NCBI RefSeq assembly: GCF_012584515.1
Contig: NZ_CP051461.1
Span: forward strand, 852,001 to 916,000
Source: Polaromonas vacuolata
GTDB lineage: Bacteria > Pseudomonadota > Gammaproteobacteria > Burkholderiales > Burkholderiaceae_C
DNA: 64,000 bases
Reading direction: 5' to 3'
Part shown: one piece after another, positions 1 to 8,474 of the stretch
How positions within the stretch are numbered: position 1 is the first letter of the stretch
How the letters are laid out: each line of letters starts with the position of its first letter
Position numbers and translations under genes: made by a program
The notes under the pieces: generated by a model
Databases searched by the model: none
Told to the model about the DNA's origin: nothing
What the model saw: only the letters and a program-made list of their open reading frames with translations

Positions 1-321
1 CTCTATATCGCCGCGCAAGGTCTCAATCTGCGGTGCTAGTCGGGCTTGGGCTTGGCGTTCTGACCAAAGCAGTTTTTCACCAAACTCGGTCAAGCGTGCA
101 CGCTGGCCTTTGTCCCACACGATTAAGCCGCGGCCCAGTGTTTGCTCCCATTCGCGCAGTGCGCCCCAGACATGACGGTAAGACAGCTGCATGGCAGAGG
201 CGGCTTTTGAAATTGAGCCTTGTTCGCGCACTGCATGTAGTAAATCCATTAAGGGATTGCGGATTAGCGCGTCTTTACCGCGCTGGGCGGTAAGTAGGTA
301 GGAGAGTTCGACTTTGTGCAT
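1..321 (-). CDS. ModE/LysR-like regulator of tungstate uptake (partial, C-terminus outside window)
   Basis: Only the first 107 codons are inside the window. The start is the ATG at 319-321, giving an N-terminus MHKVELSYLLTAQRG. Residues about 20-85 form a winged helix-turn-helix of the ModE/LysR type, with the stretch GSISKAASAMQLSYRHVW as the recognition region. Proteins of this kind pair the HTH with a periplasmic-binding-protein-like sensor domain, which would lie outside the window. It is divergent from tupBCA, the usual arrangement for an oxyanion-sensing repressor of that operon. The assignment to tungstate control is inference from position. Confidence 0.75.
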   Translation of the reverse strand, partial: MHKVELSYLLTAQRGKDALIRNPLMDLLHAVREQGSISKAASAMQLSYRHVWGALREWEQTLGRGLIVWDKGQRARLTEFGEKLLWSERQAQARLAPQIETLRGDIE

Positions 322-381
322 GGTGTGAATCGATTATCCGTGTTGGCTGTTGGCTGTTGGTCTTGGCTGCCAAGTGTTCGC

Positions 382-399
382 TATGCACGAAACTGCATA
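382..399. promoter_or_regulatory. Candidate operator between regulator and tupBCA
   Basis: TATGCA (382-387) and TGCATA (394-399) form a perfect 6-bp inverted repeat around a 6-base spacer. The geometry of arms separated by about 6 bases resembles ModE-type sites. It lies 45-63 bases upstream of the permease gene and in the leader of the divergent regulator, so one bound dimer could control both. Just beside it (341-360) TGTTGGC occurs twice in tandem followed by TGTTGG. Function is inferred only. Confidence 0.4.
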
Positions 400-444
400 A
401 CTTAGGAAACCGCAGATAGTTAAAGGCTATAGCTCTAGGCTACA

Positions 445-1206
445 GTGCATCAATTCAAATCTATGAACACTTTTTATGCCAGCGTCCAGGCCGCCATTGA
501 TCTGATATTTTCTTTTGATCCTTTGCTGGCGAGTATTGTTTTGCGCTCGCTAGCGGTCAGCGCCTGCGCTTGTTTGATCGCTTGCAGTGCGGGTCTTTTA
601 ATCGGCGGCTGGTTGGGTGTGGCGCGCTTTCGCGGCCGCAGCTTTGTGCTGGTATTACTCAACACCGCATTAGCGCTACCTTCTGTCGTCGTAGGCTTGG
701 TGGTTTATTTACTACTTTCTCGCAGTGGGCCATTGGGCTTTTTGGGTTGGCTGTTTTCTTTTAAGGCGATGGTGCTGGCTCAGGCCGTGTTGGTGTTGCC
801 GGTGGTCGCGGCGCTGGTGCGGCAAAGCGTAGAAGACGCTGACAAAAGCCACGGCGGGCAGTATGCCTCTTTAGGGGCTGGCGGCTTTGTGCGCAGCTTG
901 ATTTTGCTTTGGGATGAACGTTTTGCTTTGCTTACTGTGCTCATTACTGCTTTTGGTAGAGCTATCTCCGAAGTTGGTGCTGTGATGGTGGTGGGCGGCA
1001 ATATTGATGGCTTTACCCGTGTCATGACTACCGCTATTGCGCTGGAGACCAGCAAGGGTGACTTGCCGTTGGCGCTGGCCTTGGGCATGTTGTTGCTGGG
1101 AGTGGTGCTACTGCTCAATCTCGCCATTGCGCTGCTCAGAAGCTGGCGTGAACGCCGCGACTATCCAACAGGCAGCCCACACATCAGCTTGCGTACGGCC
1201 AGATGA
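445..1206 (+). CDS. tupB: Tungstate ABC transporter permease
   Basis: Inner-membrane permease of a tungstate importer, 253 residues from the GTG at 445, with several hydrophobic spans. The segment EVGAVMVVGGNIDG matches the cytoplasmic coupling loop region of TupB/ModB-type permeases. An ATG at 463 (MNTFYASVQAA) is an equally plausible start; GTG 445 has only a weak TAGG six bases upstream. The stop overlaps the ATG of the ATPase gene (ATGA), so translation is coupled. Tungstate rather than molybdate is chosen because the three-gene order permease-ATPase-binding protein and the binding protein itself are TupBCA-like. Confidence 0.85.
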   Translation: MHQFKSMNTFYASVQAAIDLIFSFDPLLASIVLRSLAVSACACLIACSAGLLIGGWLGVARFRGRSFVLVLLNTALALPSVVVGLVVYLLLSRSGPLGFLGWLFSFKAMVLAQAVLVLPVVAALVRQSVEDADKSHGGQYASLGAGGFVRSLILLWDERFALLTVLITAFGRAISEVGAVMVVGGNIDGFTRVMTTAIALETSKGDLPLALALGMLLLGVVLLLNLAIALLRSWRERRDYPTGSPHISLRTAR

Positions 1207-1892
1207 CAGCGCTATTTCATCTCGACAACATCAGCCTGCGCTACGGCAACGTAGCGGCACTGACGGACTGCAGCTTGCACGTTAAGGCCGGTGAAAAGCT
1301 GGCCGTGGTTGGTGCCAACGGCAGCGGTAAAAGTAGCTTGTTGAGTGTTCTACACGGTCAGCTTGTGCCGACAAAAGGCATTCGGCAGGGACCTGATCAG
1401 CTACGCCAAGCCATGCTGTTTCAACGCCCGCACATGTTGCGCGCTAGCGTGCAAAACAATGTAGCGCTTGGGCTATGGCTGCGCGGAGTGCCTTGGCGCC
1501 AGGCCCGGCGTGATGCACTCGCCGCCCTTGACTGGGTCGGGCTGGCCGATCTGGCGCAGCGCAATGCCCGTGCGCTTTCGGGCGGTCAACAGCAGCGCGC
1601 AGCACTGGCGCGCGCATGGTGTCTTAAGCCGCAGGTGATGTTGCTGGACGAGCCGACAGCCAATCTTGACCCGGGCGCTAAACGCGAGGTCGAAGCCTTG
1701 ATGGCGGACTTTTGTGCCGCCGGTACGACCTTGATATTCAGCAGTCACAACCTAGGCCAAGTCAAACGCTTGGCCAGCCGTGTGATCTACATGGAGCACG
1801 GCCGGCTGATCGCCGACTTGCCCGTGCATGAATTTTTTAACGGATCGCTGCCGGCTGCAGCGGCCAGTTTTTTAAAAGGAGAACTCGCATGA
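1203..1892 (+). CDS. tupC: Tungstate ABC transporter ATP-binding protein
   Basis: Cytoplasmic ATPase subunit of 229 residues that drives tungstate import. All ABC motifs are present: Walker A GANGSGKSS near residue 38, the signature LSGGQQQR near 125, Walker B VMLLDEPTANLD near 146, and the H-loop SSHN near 181. The gene overlaps both neighbours by four bases (ATGA at 1203 and at 1889), which marks a tightly coupled tupB-tupC-tupA operon. The length is short for an ABC ATPase because it lacks the C-terminal TOBE domain of ModC, consistent with TupC. Confidence 0.88.
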   Translation: MTALFHLDNISLRYGNVAALTDCSLHVKAGEKLAVVGANGSGKSSLLSVLHGQLVPTKGIRQGPDQLRQAMLFQRPHMLRASVQNNVALGLWLRGVPWRQARRDALAALDWVGLADLAQRNARALSGGQQQRAALARAWCLKPQVMLLDEPTANLDPGAKREVEALMADFCAAGTTLIFSSHNLGQVKRLASRVIYMEHGRLIADLPVHEFFNGSLPAAAASFLKGELA

Positions 1893-2737
1893 GAAAAGTT
1901 TTATTCACCCCAAGCCGTTTGAGAAAAGTCGGCACATTAGCCGTGCTGTCGGTTTGCCTGTCGGCTTCGCTGACGTGGGCACAAACCAAAACCATGGTGA
2001 TGGCATCGACTACCTCTACCGAGCAGTCTGGTTTGTTTTCTTTCCTGTTGCCTGAGTTTAAAAAATTCAGTGGCATAGACATCAAAGTCGTGGCTGTGGG
2101 CACAGGCCAAGCCATAGACATGGGCCGCCGTGGTGACGCTGATTTACTGTTTGTGCATGACCAAGTGGCAGAAGAAAAAGTCGTCGCTGAGGGCCATGTG
2201 CTCAAGCGTTTCCCGGTTATGTATAACGACTTTGTACTCGCCGGACCCACCAAAGATCCGGCACAGGTCAAGGGTAAAGACGTGCTGCAAGCGTTTAAAA
2301 AACTCAATGCAATGAATGCTGATTTTGTCTCTCGCGGCGACAAGAGCGGCACCAATGCAGCGGAACTGCGTTACTGGAAAAACGCTGATGTTGAGACCCC
2401 AGCGGGCAAACCCGGTTTTGTTAATTACAAAGCTTGCGGCTGCGGCATGGGCCAGGCGCTAAACATGGCTGCGAGTACCGGCAGCTATGTGTTGGTCGAC
2501 CGCGGCAGCTGGCTGGCATTTAAAAACCGCGCTGATCTGACGATCTTGGTTGAGGGCGATAAGCGTTTGTTTAACCAGTACGGCGTGATGGCGGTCAATC
2601 CGGCCATGCACCCACAAGCCAAGCTGGCTTTAGCGCAGCAATTTGTTGATTGGATTACTTCACCGGTCGGGCAAGACGTTATCGCTAGCTATAAAATTAA
2701 TGGTCAGCAGTTGTTTTTTCCTAATGCTGCACCTTAA
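1889..2737 (+). CDS. tupA: Tungstate-binding periplasmic protein
   Basis: Periplasmic substrate-binding subunit, 282 residues. A Sec signal peptide runs to about residue 32 (cleavage after LTWA) and the mature protein opens with MVMASTTSTEQSGL; the TTS-type motif is the oxyanion-binding signature of TupA. Later motifs include GRRGDADLLFVHD and SRGDKSGTNAAEL, also typical of the family. The start overlaps the tupC stop and has a good AAGGAG ribosome site at 1876-1881. The protein delivers tungstate to TupBC, probably for tungsten enzymes such as some formate dehydrogenases; no such enzyme lies in the window. Confidence 0.88.
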   Translation: MRKVLFTPSRLRKVGTLAVLSVCLSASLTWAQTKTMVMASTTSTEQSGLFSFLLPEFKKFSGIDIKVVAVGTGQAIDMGRRGDADLLFVHDQVAEEKVVAEGHVLKRFPVMYNDFVLAGPTKDPAQVKGKDVLQAFKKLNAMNADFVSRGDKSGTNAAELRYWKNADVETPAGKPGFVNYKACGCGMGQALNMAASTGSYVLVDRGSWLAFKNRADLTILVEGDKRLFNQYGVMAVNPAMHPQAKLALAQQFVDWITSPVGQDVIASYKINGQQLFFPNAAP

Positions 2738-2833
2738 TGTGAACTTGAATCTGCTGTTTAATAAAAGATCAGAACCAAGCTGGCAATTTTTTCTCTTGCC
2801 GCCAACCTGCTGGCGAAACACTTTGATTGACGT

Positions 2834-3379
2834 ATGAAATTTTCTAAACTCTTATTTGTCGCGCTAGCTTGCAGCGTATTGACTACCGGCCTATCTGCCC
2901 ATGTTCTCAAGCAGTCGGCAGAACCAGCTGGTGCTCAGGCAAAAGTGCAATTCAAAGATGCGTGGGTACGCGCTACGGTGCCAGGGCAAACTGGTAGCGG
3001 CGCCTTCATGAAAATCACTGCGCCTAACGCCAGCCGCTTAGTTTCCATCAGCACGCCAGTCGCAGGTGTGGCCCAAGTCCATGAAATGAAAATGGATGGC
3101 GACGTTATGCAGATGCGCGCTTTGACTGATGGTTTAGAACTACCGGCCGGCAAGACTGTCGAGCTAAAGTCCGGCGGCTTCCACGTGATGCTGATGGATT
3201 TAAAACAGACCTTGGTCGCCGGCAAAAAAGTACCATTAACACTGGTGTTTAAAGATGCGAATGGTGTTGAAAGCCAGCAAACTTTGAATCTGCCAATAGC
3301 CAAAGTTGCACCAATCGGTGCTAAGGATGCTATGGGTGTAATCAGTAATATGGGTGACGTGACCAATCACCGGCATTGA
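2834..3379 (+). CDS. PCu(A)C-family periplasmic copper chaperone
   Basis: Small exported protein of 181 residues. The N-terminus is a signal peptide (MKFSKLLFVALACSVLTTGL). The mature domain carries the copper motif H-x-M...M...H-x-M, visible as VHEMKMDGDVMQM near residue 86 and GFHVMLM about 28 residues later. Family members bind Cu(I) and deliver it to the CuA/CuB centres of cytochrome oxidase. It sits about 100 bases after tupA with no obvious shared function and may have its own promoter. The C-terminal tail (about 40 residues, ending NMGDVTNHRH) extends past the usual PCu(A)C domain and ends in two histidines. Confidence 0.85.
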   Translation: MKFSKLLFVALACSVLTTGLSAHVLKQSAEPAGAQAKVQFKDAWVRATVPGQTGSGAFMKITAPNASRLVSISTPVAGVAQVHEMKMDGDVMQMRALTDGLELPAGKTVELKSGGFHVMLMDLKQTLVAGKKVPLTLVFKDANGVESQQTLNLPIAKVAPIGAKDAMGVISNMGDVTNHRH

Positions 3380-3453
3380 GCTGATGGGCTAATTTCAAGG
3401 CCTTTTGATGGCCGCAACTTTAGCCCAGATTTAAAGCTTTTGGATTAGGATTA

Positions 3454-3486
3454 AATCGGTCTGGGCGGCACAAACCCAGACCGATT
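3454..3486. terminator. Inverted repeat between convergent genes, possible terminator
   Basis: AATCGGTCTGGG (3454-3465) pairs perfectly with CCCAGACCGATT (3475-3486) around a 9-base loop. It lies between the convergent copper chaperone and the Fis-type regulator, where a bidirectional terminator is expected. Neither side has a convincing T run, so intrinsic termination is not proven. Confidence 0.45.
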
Positions 3487-3563
3487 AAAACTATGGCTTG
3501 CCGTGTATTGCCGCCTAACGTTGCTTGGTGACGTTATTGACGCTTTGTGGCGCTTTGTGACGT

Positions 3564-4802
3564 TTAGCGGCGTTTGACGCTAACCCCAAGTCGGCGGTAA
3601 ACCGTCGCCCGACTGATACCTAAATTGCGTGCGGCTTTCATCACATTACCTCTGGCTTCATCGACCGCCTTGCGAATAAGCGCAGTTTCAAGGTCTTTAA
3701 GCTGAGGGCTGGCGTTGGCTGCTGCATCAGTCACACCACTTATCGTTGGAGTGGATAAAAACGGTGACACAGGCGAGAACTGGGCACTGGCTGGCACATA
3801 TGCAAAACTCACGGTGTGGCCCATGCGCAGCGGCAAGGCATGTAGTCGCACTCCACTCCACAACGGTACTTCAAGCACGTCTTCTTGACTGCTTCTTGGG
3901 CGCATAGCCGCGTCGAACAAAGACTCAAAAGACATAGAGAAAATCTCGCTGCAATGAATCGCTTGCACGTTGGTCTGGTCAGGCTGCGGAATGAGTTGCG
4001 GCAGCATTTTGCGAGCCGCCGGGTTGGCGCTCACGATTAAGCCGTCGGAGTCCACGCAGACCAAACCATCATCGTCACCGCCCAAACGGTGGCCTGGCCA
4101 GTTCAGGCGTAGCAATAATTCGTGCGCTATGCCGAGGGTGAGTTGGTTTTCGATATTGCGCGCAGCTCTGGCCACAAGGTGCATGAGTTCAGGACGCTCT
4201 GCGGCTTCAATACCGGTCAAATCCACCATGCCTACGCAGTGTCCGTCGTGGCCGAAAATGGGCGCGCCAGTACAACTGTAGACCGAGTTCGAGTCATAAA
4301 AATGTTCACCGCGGTGCAACCAAACGGGCCGCTGCTCTCGAAGTGCTGCGCCAATAGCACTCGTACCAATCGCTTGCTCTGACAAATTAGTACCTACGCG
4401 TGTGATCAGATCCGCTCGGCGATCGCTGCGATTAATTTTTCCAAGCGCATCAATCACCACACCATTGTGATTGGTCAGTATGGCGAAGTAGGGCGTGTCG
4501 CCTATGGCGCGCATTAACTTTGCAAGCACTGGCGCTGCGGCAATTATCAAGGCCCGGTTTGCTTCAACCGATCGGCGTCGCGCCGGCGCGCTAACCAAGT
4601 CGAAGGACAGAACATCTCCTGGTCGGTTCCCATTTGTCAGGCAGCGTTGCCAAGAGTTTGCAATCCAGCTTTCCAGTCCCGGCATTGCAATAGTTGCAAC
4701 TTCTCCAGAGTAAAGCAGCGATTGACGCGCATTGTGAATGGAAGTTAAACGGTCATGATTATTCAAGGCCGGCATTAATGTGGTGTACGAATTTGCGAGC
4801 AT
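3564..4802 (-). CDS. GAF-domain regulator with Fis-type HTH, lacking an AAA+ domain
   Basis: Transcriptional regulator of 412 residues, related to AcoR-like activators. It has an N-terminal AcoR-like region (residues 25-90, with SWQRC), a GAF sensor domain (about 95-225), a PAS-like middle part (about 245-330) and a C-terminal Fis-type helix-turn-helix (about 370-408, GNVMKAARNLGISRATVYRR). The sigma-54-contacting AAA+ module of true AcoR proteins (GAFTGA loop, Walker motifs) is absent, so it probably acts without sigma-54 remodelling. It lies downstream of, and on the same strand as, the ABC transporter/CoA ligase operon, which it likely controls. Confidence 0.75.
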   Translation of the reverse strand: MLANSYTTLMPALNNHDRLTSIHNARQSLLYSGEVATIAMPGLESWIANSWQRCLTNGNRPGDVLSFDLVSAPARRRSVEANRALIIAAAPVLAKLMRAIGDTPYFAILTNHNGVVIDALGKINRSDRRADLITRVGTNLSEQAIGTSAIGAALREQRPVWLHRGEHFYDSNSVYSCTGAPIFGHDGHCVGMVDLTGIEAAERPELMHLVARAARNIENQLTLGIAHELLLRLNWPGHRLGGDDDGLVCVDSDGLIVSANPAARKMLPQLIPQPDQTNVQAIHCSEIFSMSFESLFDAAMRPRSSQEDVLEVPLWSGVRLHALPLRMGHTVSFAYVPASAQFSPVSPFLSTPTISGVTDAAANASPQLKDLETALIRKAVDEARGNVMKAARNLGISRATVYRRLGVSVKRR

Positions 4803-5293
4803 TGACCATTGTGGCTAATTTCGAGACATCGTGTTGAGATGATTTGAGAAATGGATGCATATTTACGCTGTTTGCTGCACAGATTTTGACTTCAAATGTT
4901 CAAAAATTGAGCTTATTAAATTTTTATAAATCTATAAAAGAGAGAGAAAAAAGTTCTCGGCCGCCCAATTTTTAGCTCACAAAACGGGATCTAAAAGGCT
5001 GTAAATTTTCAACGTTTTCATTGGTAAAAACAGTTAATGCTAGATAAAAATTATTTTTTAGATAAAGTTTTGAAAAAGGTTTTAATGCGTTTTTAAAAAC
5101 CTTAAAAAAAACTGTTTGGCTCGCCTAGTAATTTTTTTAAAAATAAATCGTAACTATACGTATTAATTTTCGCTGTAACATTTTAAAGTGTCGTCTAATT
5201 CAAATTCTGACGCTAGACTGACGAAAATTGGGAGAGTTTTTGTTCACCCTAAAAATTTTATAAAAGCCTGTGCTGAGGCGTTGATTTAGTTAA
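4803..5293. other. AT-rich intergenic region, no gene seen
   Basis: About 490 bases rich in A and T runs between the end of the catabolic operon (right) and the regulator start (left), both read leftwards. It should hold the operon terminator and the regulator promoter. I could not pick out a convincing sigma-54 (TGGCAC-N5-TTGC) or sigma-70 site, nor a strong hairpin with a T run. Confidence 0.5.
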
Positions 5294-6073
5294 TCACAAA
5301 CCTTTGTACTGAGCTGGGCGTTTTTCAAAAAATGCGGCAACACCTTCTTTAAAGTCAGCGCTTTGCACACAGGCCTGAAAGGCTTTTTTCTCAGCATTGA
5401 GCTGGCTTTCGTAATCAGTTTCAAAAGACTGCCGCAGCAGGCGACGCATTTGTCCCATGGCGAACGTTGGGCCATTGGCAATTTTTTGCGCTAGTGCCAT
5501 GCTTTCTGCTTGCAGTGCTGCGGCTGGCACTATGTGATTAATTAAACTTAGTCGCTTGGCGTCATCTGCCTCTAGGCTCTGGCCAAGCAGCGCTATTTCT
5601 AATGCGTGGCGCAGGCCTACGACTCGGGGTAGTAAAAAAGAGGCACCGCAGTCGCAGCTAGTGCCAATGTTTACGTAGGCAAGATTAAATCGCGTGCCTT
5701 GCGCCGCCATCACGAAGTCGGCATTGAGCATCAGGCTCACGCCTGCGCCCGCCACTCTTGAATGCACGCTGGCAATGATGGGCGCGTCCTGCGCGGTCAG
5801 TAGCAGCATGGCTTGATGCAGCGGATCAATGATGTTTTTACCTATGCCTTCTGGGTTGGCCTGCATAGCGTTCAGGTCGCCACCAGCCATAAATGCCTTG
5901 CCTTGGCCGGAAATTAAAAGCGCGCGCACTGAGCGGTCGCTGGCAATATCTTGGCAGGCTGCCAGCAGGCTTTTCGCCATGTCGGCATTGATGGCATTGA
6001 GAAAATCGGGTCGGTTTAAGCGCAGTTCAAGCACCGCCTTATCGCGGCTCAAGATGATGGATTTTTCCTGCAT
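5294..6073 (-). CDS. Enoyl-CoA hydratase/isomerase family protein
   Basis: Crotonase-fold enzyme of 259 residues, the usual length. The substrate-binding loops are visible: ALLISGQGKAFMAGGDL near residue 50 (first oxyanion-hole segment) and SRVAGAGVSLMLNADFVMAA near 106 (second). The C-terminal FFEKRPAQYKGL is typical of the family. The usual catalytic glutamates near residues 115 and 135 are not evident at the second position (NIGTSCDCGAS), so isomerase or hydrolase chemistry is possible. It is the last gene of the ABC transporter/ligase operon and would act on the CoA ester made by the ligase. Confidence 0.85.
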   Translation of the reverse strand: MQEKSIILSRDKAVLELRLNRPDFLNAINADMAKSLLAACQDIASDRSVRALLISGQGKAFMAGGDLNAMQANPEGIGKNIIDPLHQAMLLLTAQDAPIIASVHSRVAGAGVSLMLNADFVMAAQGTRFNLAYVNIGTSCDCGASFLLPRVVGLRHALEIALLGQSLEADDAKRLSLINHIVPAAALQAESMALAQKIANGPTFAMGQMRRLLRQSFETDYESQLNAEKKAFQACVQSADFKEGVAAFFEKRPAQYKGL

Positions 6074-6087
6074 GACTTTCCTATTTA

Positions 6088-7782
6088 CTATTCGCTAAGG
6101 GGTTGATCAACGGATTTACGGATTGATTCACGTAACTGCTTTTTCATCAGCTTGCCATTGGCATTACGCGCCAAGGGTTGAGTGCTTAGCGTGAAGCTTT
6201 CGGGTACTTTGTAGTCAGACAGCTGTGCGGCGCAAAACAGTTTTAAAGCCTCAGCGTCGGTGTCATTGCCAGGCCGGTTCTCAGCTTCCTTAAGCACCAC
6301 AAAAGCATGCACTCGCTCGCCCAAAACTTGGCAAGCCAGGCCGACTACGGCCGCCTCTACAACCTGTGGATGGGCGGCAAGAATGGCTTCTACTTCGCTG
6401 GAGAAAACCTTGTAACCGCCGCGATTAATCACATCTTTGATGCGGTCTTGCACATACAAATGACCGCTTTCACCGAGCTTGCCAATGTCGCCTGAATGCC
6501 AGTAACCGTGGCTGAACTCCTGCGTGCTGGCGATAGGATTATTCCAGTAGCCCTTGACCACCATAGGCCCGCGTATCCAGATCTCGCCGCTCACGCCTGA
6601 GGGCACTGGGTAGCCGTCGAGGTCAACAATGATAATGTCCGCACAGGGCACGCTACGGCCTACAGAGTCACCCCATTTTTCGCTGTTTACGCTGTCACTA
6701 GGCGGCATGATGGTGGCCGGTGAGCTGGTCTCAGTTGCGCCGTAGGCATTCATTAGTAGTAGACCTGGTAGCTGCTTTGCGAGTGCTGCGATGGATGCTG
6801 GCGGCATAGGTGCGCCGCCATAAGCGCCTATGCGCCAGTTGCTTAAATCCCAAGCGCTGAAGTCAGCTCGTAGCAGACAGAGCTGGTACATGGCCGGCAC
6901 CATGATGGTGTAAGTCATGCGCTCTCGCTCGGCGAGTTGCAAAAAATGTTCAACCCTAAACGCCGGCATGATGACTAAGGCACCGGCGCAGCGAACCATG
7001 GCTAGCATTTGTGCGACCAAGCCTGTGACATGGCTCATGGGTACGGCAATGATGCTGACATCGCTTGGTCCAAGACCCATGCAGAACTCGAAATGCATGA
7101 CCGAGTGGATTAGGTTTAAATGCGTAAGCATCGCCCCCTTGGGTTTTCCTGTGGTGCCAGAGGTGTAGAGAAGGATGGCGGTATCTTCTTCATCTCCTGC
7201 ATGCGGTAGTGTGTTTTGCCCAGTGTTTTTTATAGTCTGAGCATTGCCTGCTGCTGCTATCTCAGCGTAAGTCACAAAGCCCGGCTGCTGGCCCATGCTC
7301 ACGCGCAGACGTAGCGTTTGGTTTTCGGCTGGCAATCGGGTGACTAAATCCTCGTCGGAAAATACCGCGCAAGCGCCGGCGTCTGCTAGCGCATACGCGA
7401 TTTCTGGTGCTTGTGAACGCGTGCCTATGGGCACGCAAATAACGCCAAGACGCGCCAACGCAAAAACCAGTAATACAAACTCCAGCCGATTGCCCAGCAA
7501 CAAGCCGACGCGTTCACCGGGACTAATGCCTTGCAGGGTAAGGCCGTGGGCTAAGGCATCGGTGCGGATTTTTACCTCGCGCCAGCTAAGTCGCAACGGG
7601 CCATCGATTAACGCATCACCTTCAGGTTTTTTTTTGACTGCGTTTTCTAGCAAAGCGTAGAGGCTGTGCTCTCGCTGACTAAAGCAACGCAGTTCACGGT
7701 CATCAAAATGCGTTTCTTGACGCATCTCGGGAAGCGTGAAAATCCAATCTGGAAGGGTTGGCGTTTCCCTGGGTGAGCTCAT
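6088..7782 (-). CDS. AMP-dependent acyl-CoA synthetase (class I adenylate-forming)
   Basis: Activates a carboxylic acid to its CoA thioester via an acyl-adenylate; 564 residues. Motifs are clear: the P-loop LLYTSGTTGKPKGAM near residue 205, YGATETS near 348, HSGDIG near 430, DRIKDVINRGGYKVFSSE near 447, and a C-terminal catalytic lysine in NGKLMKKQLR. It overlaps livF by four bases and ends 14 bases before the enoyl-CoA hydratase gene. The substrate is unknown; the attached branched-chain-type importer suggests an aromatic, cyclic or branched acid that is trapped as CoA ester on entry. Confidence 0.87.
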   Translation of the reverse strand: MSSPRETPTLPDWIFTLPEMRQETHFDDRELRCFSQREHSLYALLENAVKKKPEGDALIDGPLRLSWREVKIRTDALAHGLTLQGISPGERVGLLLGNRLEFVLLVFALARLGVICVPIGTRSQAPEIAYALADAGACAVFSDEDLVTRLPAENQTLRLRVSMGQQPGFVTYAEIAAAGNAQTIKNTGQNTLPHAGDEEDTAILLYTSGTTGKPKGAMLTHLNLIHSVMHFEFCMGLGPSDVSIIAVPMSHVTGLVAQMLAMVRCAGALVIMPAFRVEHFLQLAERERMTYTIMVPAMYQLCLLRADFSAWDLSNWRIGAYGGAPMPPASIAALAKQLPGLLLMNAYGATETSSPATIMPPSDSVNSEKWGDSVGRSVPCADIIIVDLDGYPVPSGVSGEIWIRGPMVVKGYWNNPIASTQEFSHGYWHSGDIGKLGESGHLYVQDRIKDVINRGGYKVFSSEVEAILAAHPQVVEAAVVGLACQVLGERVHAFVVLKEAENRPGNDTDAEALKLFCAAQLSDYKVPESFTLSTQPLARNANGKLMKKQLRESIRKSVDQPLSE

Positions 7783-8474
7783 GCCTGGACCCTCACACGC
7801 TCTGCTAAAACTGCGTTTGTCGGGAATAAATTTTCACCTCTGTCGATGACAAACTGGTGATCAAAAAGATCGCCGCTGTGATTCACGTCAGACTGTGAAA
7901 TCAGCACCGCAATCGAACTTCCCTTGAGGCTGTGTATGACTTCTGAGAGCCGCTGCGACAGCGCTGGCGCAACGCCTTCAAAAGGCTCGTCTAGTAGTAA
8001 GAGCTTGGTGCCCACGACTAATGCACGGCACAGGGCAACTAATTTTTGCTGGCCACCAGAAAGTAGTAGAGCACGTCGCTCGCGCATGTTGGCGACTTCT
8101 GGCATTAGGCTGTAGACAAAGTCTAGGCGCTCTTTTTCTTGCAGTGTTTTGCTGACCCACAGCGGCAGCAAAATATTTTCTTCCACCGTGAGCTGCGGCA
8201 CCAGACCGCGGTCTTCTGGCATGTAGCCTATTCCCAATCCAGCGCGCTCGTGTTTGTCGCTGCCATTTAAGTTTTCACCCATAAAAGTAATCTGACCCGA
8301 GTGCAGCGGCAAATGACCCATGACGCTGCGCATAAAAGTTGTTTTACCTGCACCGTTGCGACCGAGCAGACCGACTAACTGGCCTTGTTTGACCTGCAAG
8401 CTCAGGTCGCGCAGCGCTGGCATGGCTTGAATATTGACCGCCAGATGGGCGGCAGAAAGCACCGTATGCGGCAT
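7779..8474 (-). CDS. livF: Branched-chain-type ABC transporter ATP-binding protein (LivF-like)
   Basis: ATPase subunit of 231 residues. Walker A GRNGAGKTT lies near residue 37, the signature LSGGQQKLVAL near 137, and Walker B LLLLDEPFEGVAP near 157; the last is the LivF hallmark (E-G-(V/L)-A-P). The H-loop position reads ISQSD rather than a classical histidine, a common LivF-type variation. The start abuts the end of livG and the end overlaps the ligase start by four bases. The specific substrate cannot be read from the sequence. Confidence 0.87.
   Translation of the reverse strand: MPHTVLSAAHLAVNIQAMPALRDLSLQVKQGQLVGLLGRNGAGKTTFMRSVMGHLPLHSGQITFMGENLNGSDKHERAGLGIGYMPEDRGLVPQLTVEENILLPLWVSKTLQEKERLDFVYSLMPEVANMRERRALLLSGGQQKLVALCRALVVGTKLLLLDEPFEGVAPALSQRLSEVIHSLKGSSIAVLISQSDVNHSGDLFDHQFVIDRGENLFPTNAVLAERVRVQA

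Noticed and set aside
3454..3486. Strong intrinsic terminator after the copper chaperone
   Set aside because: The 12-bp stem is perfect but no T run follows on either strand, so it is listed only as a possible terminator.
4803..5293. Sigma-54 promoter near the AcoR-like regulator
   Set aside because: TTGGCTCGCC near 5118 lacks the TTGC element at the required spacing.
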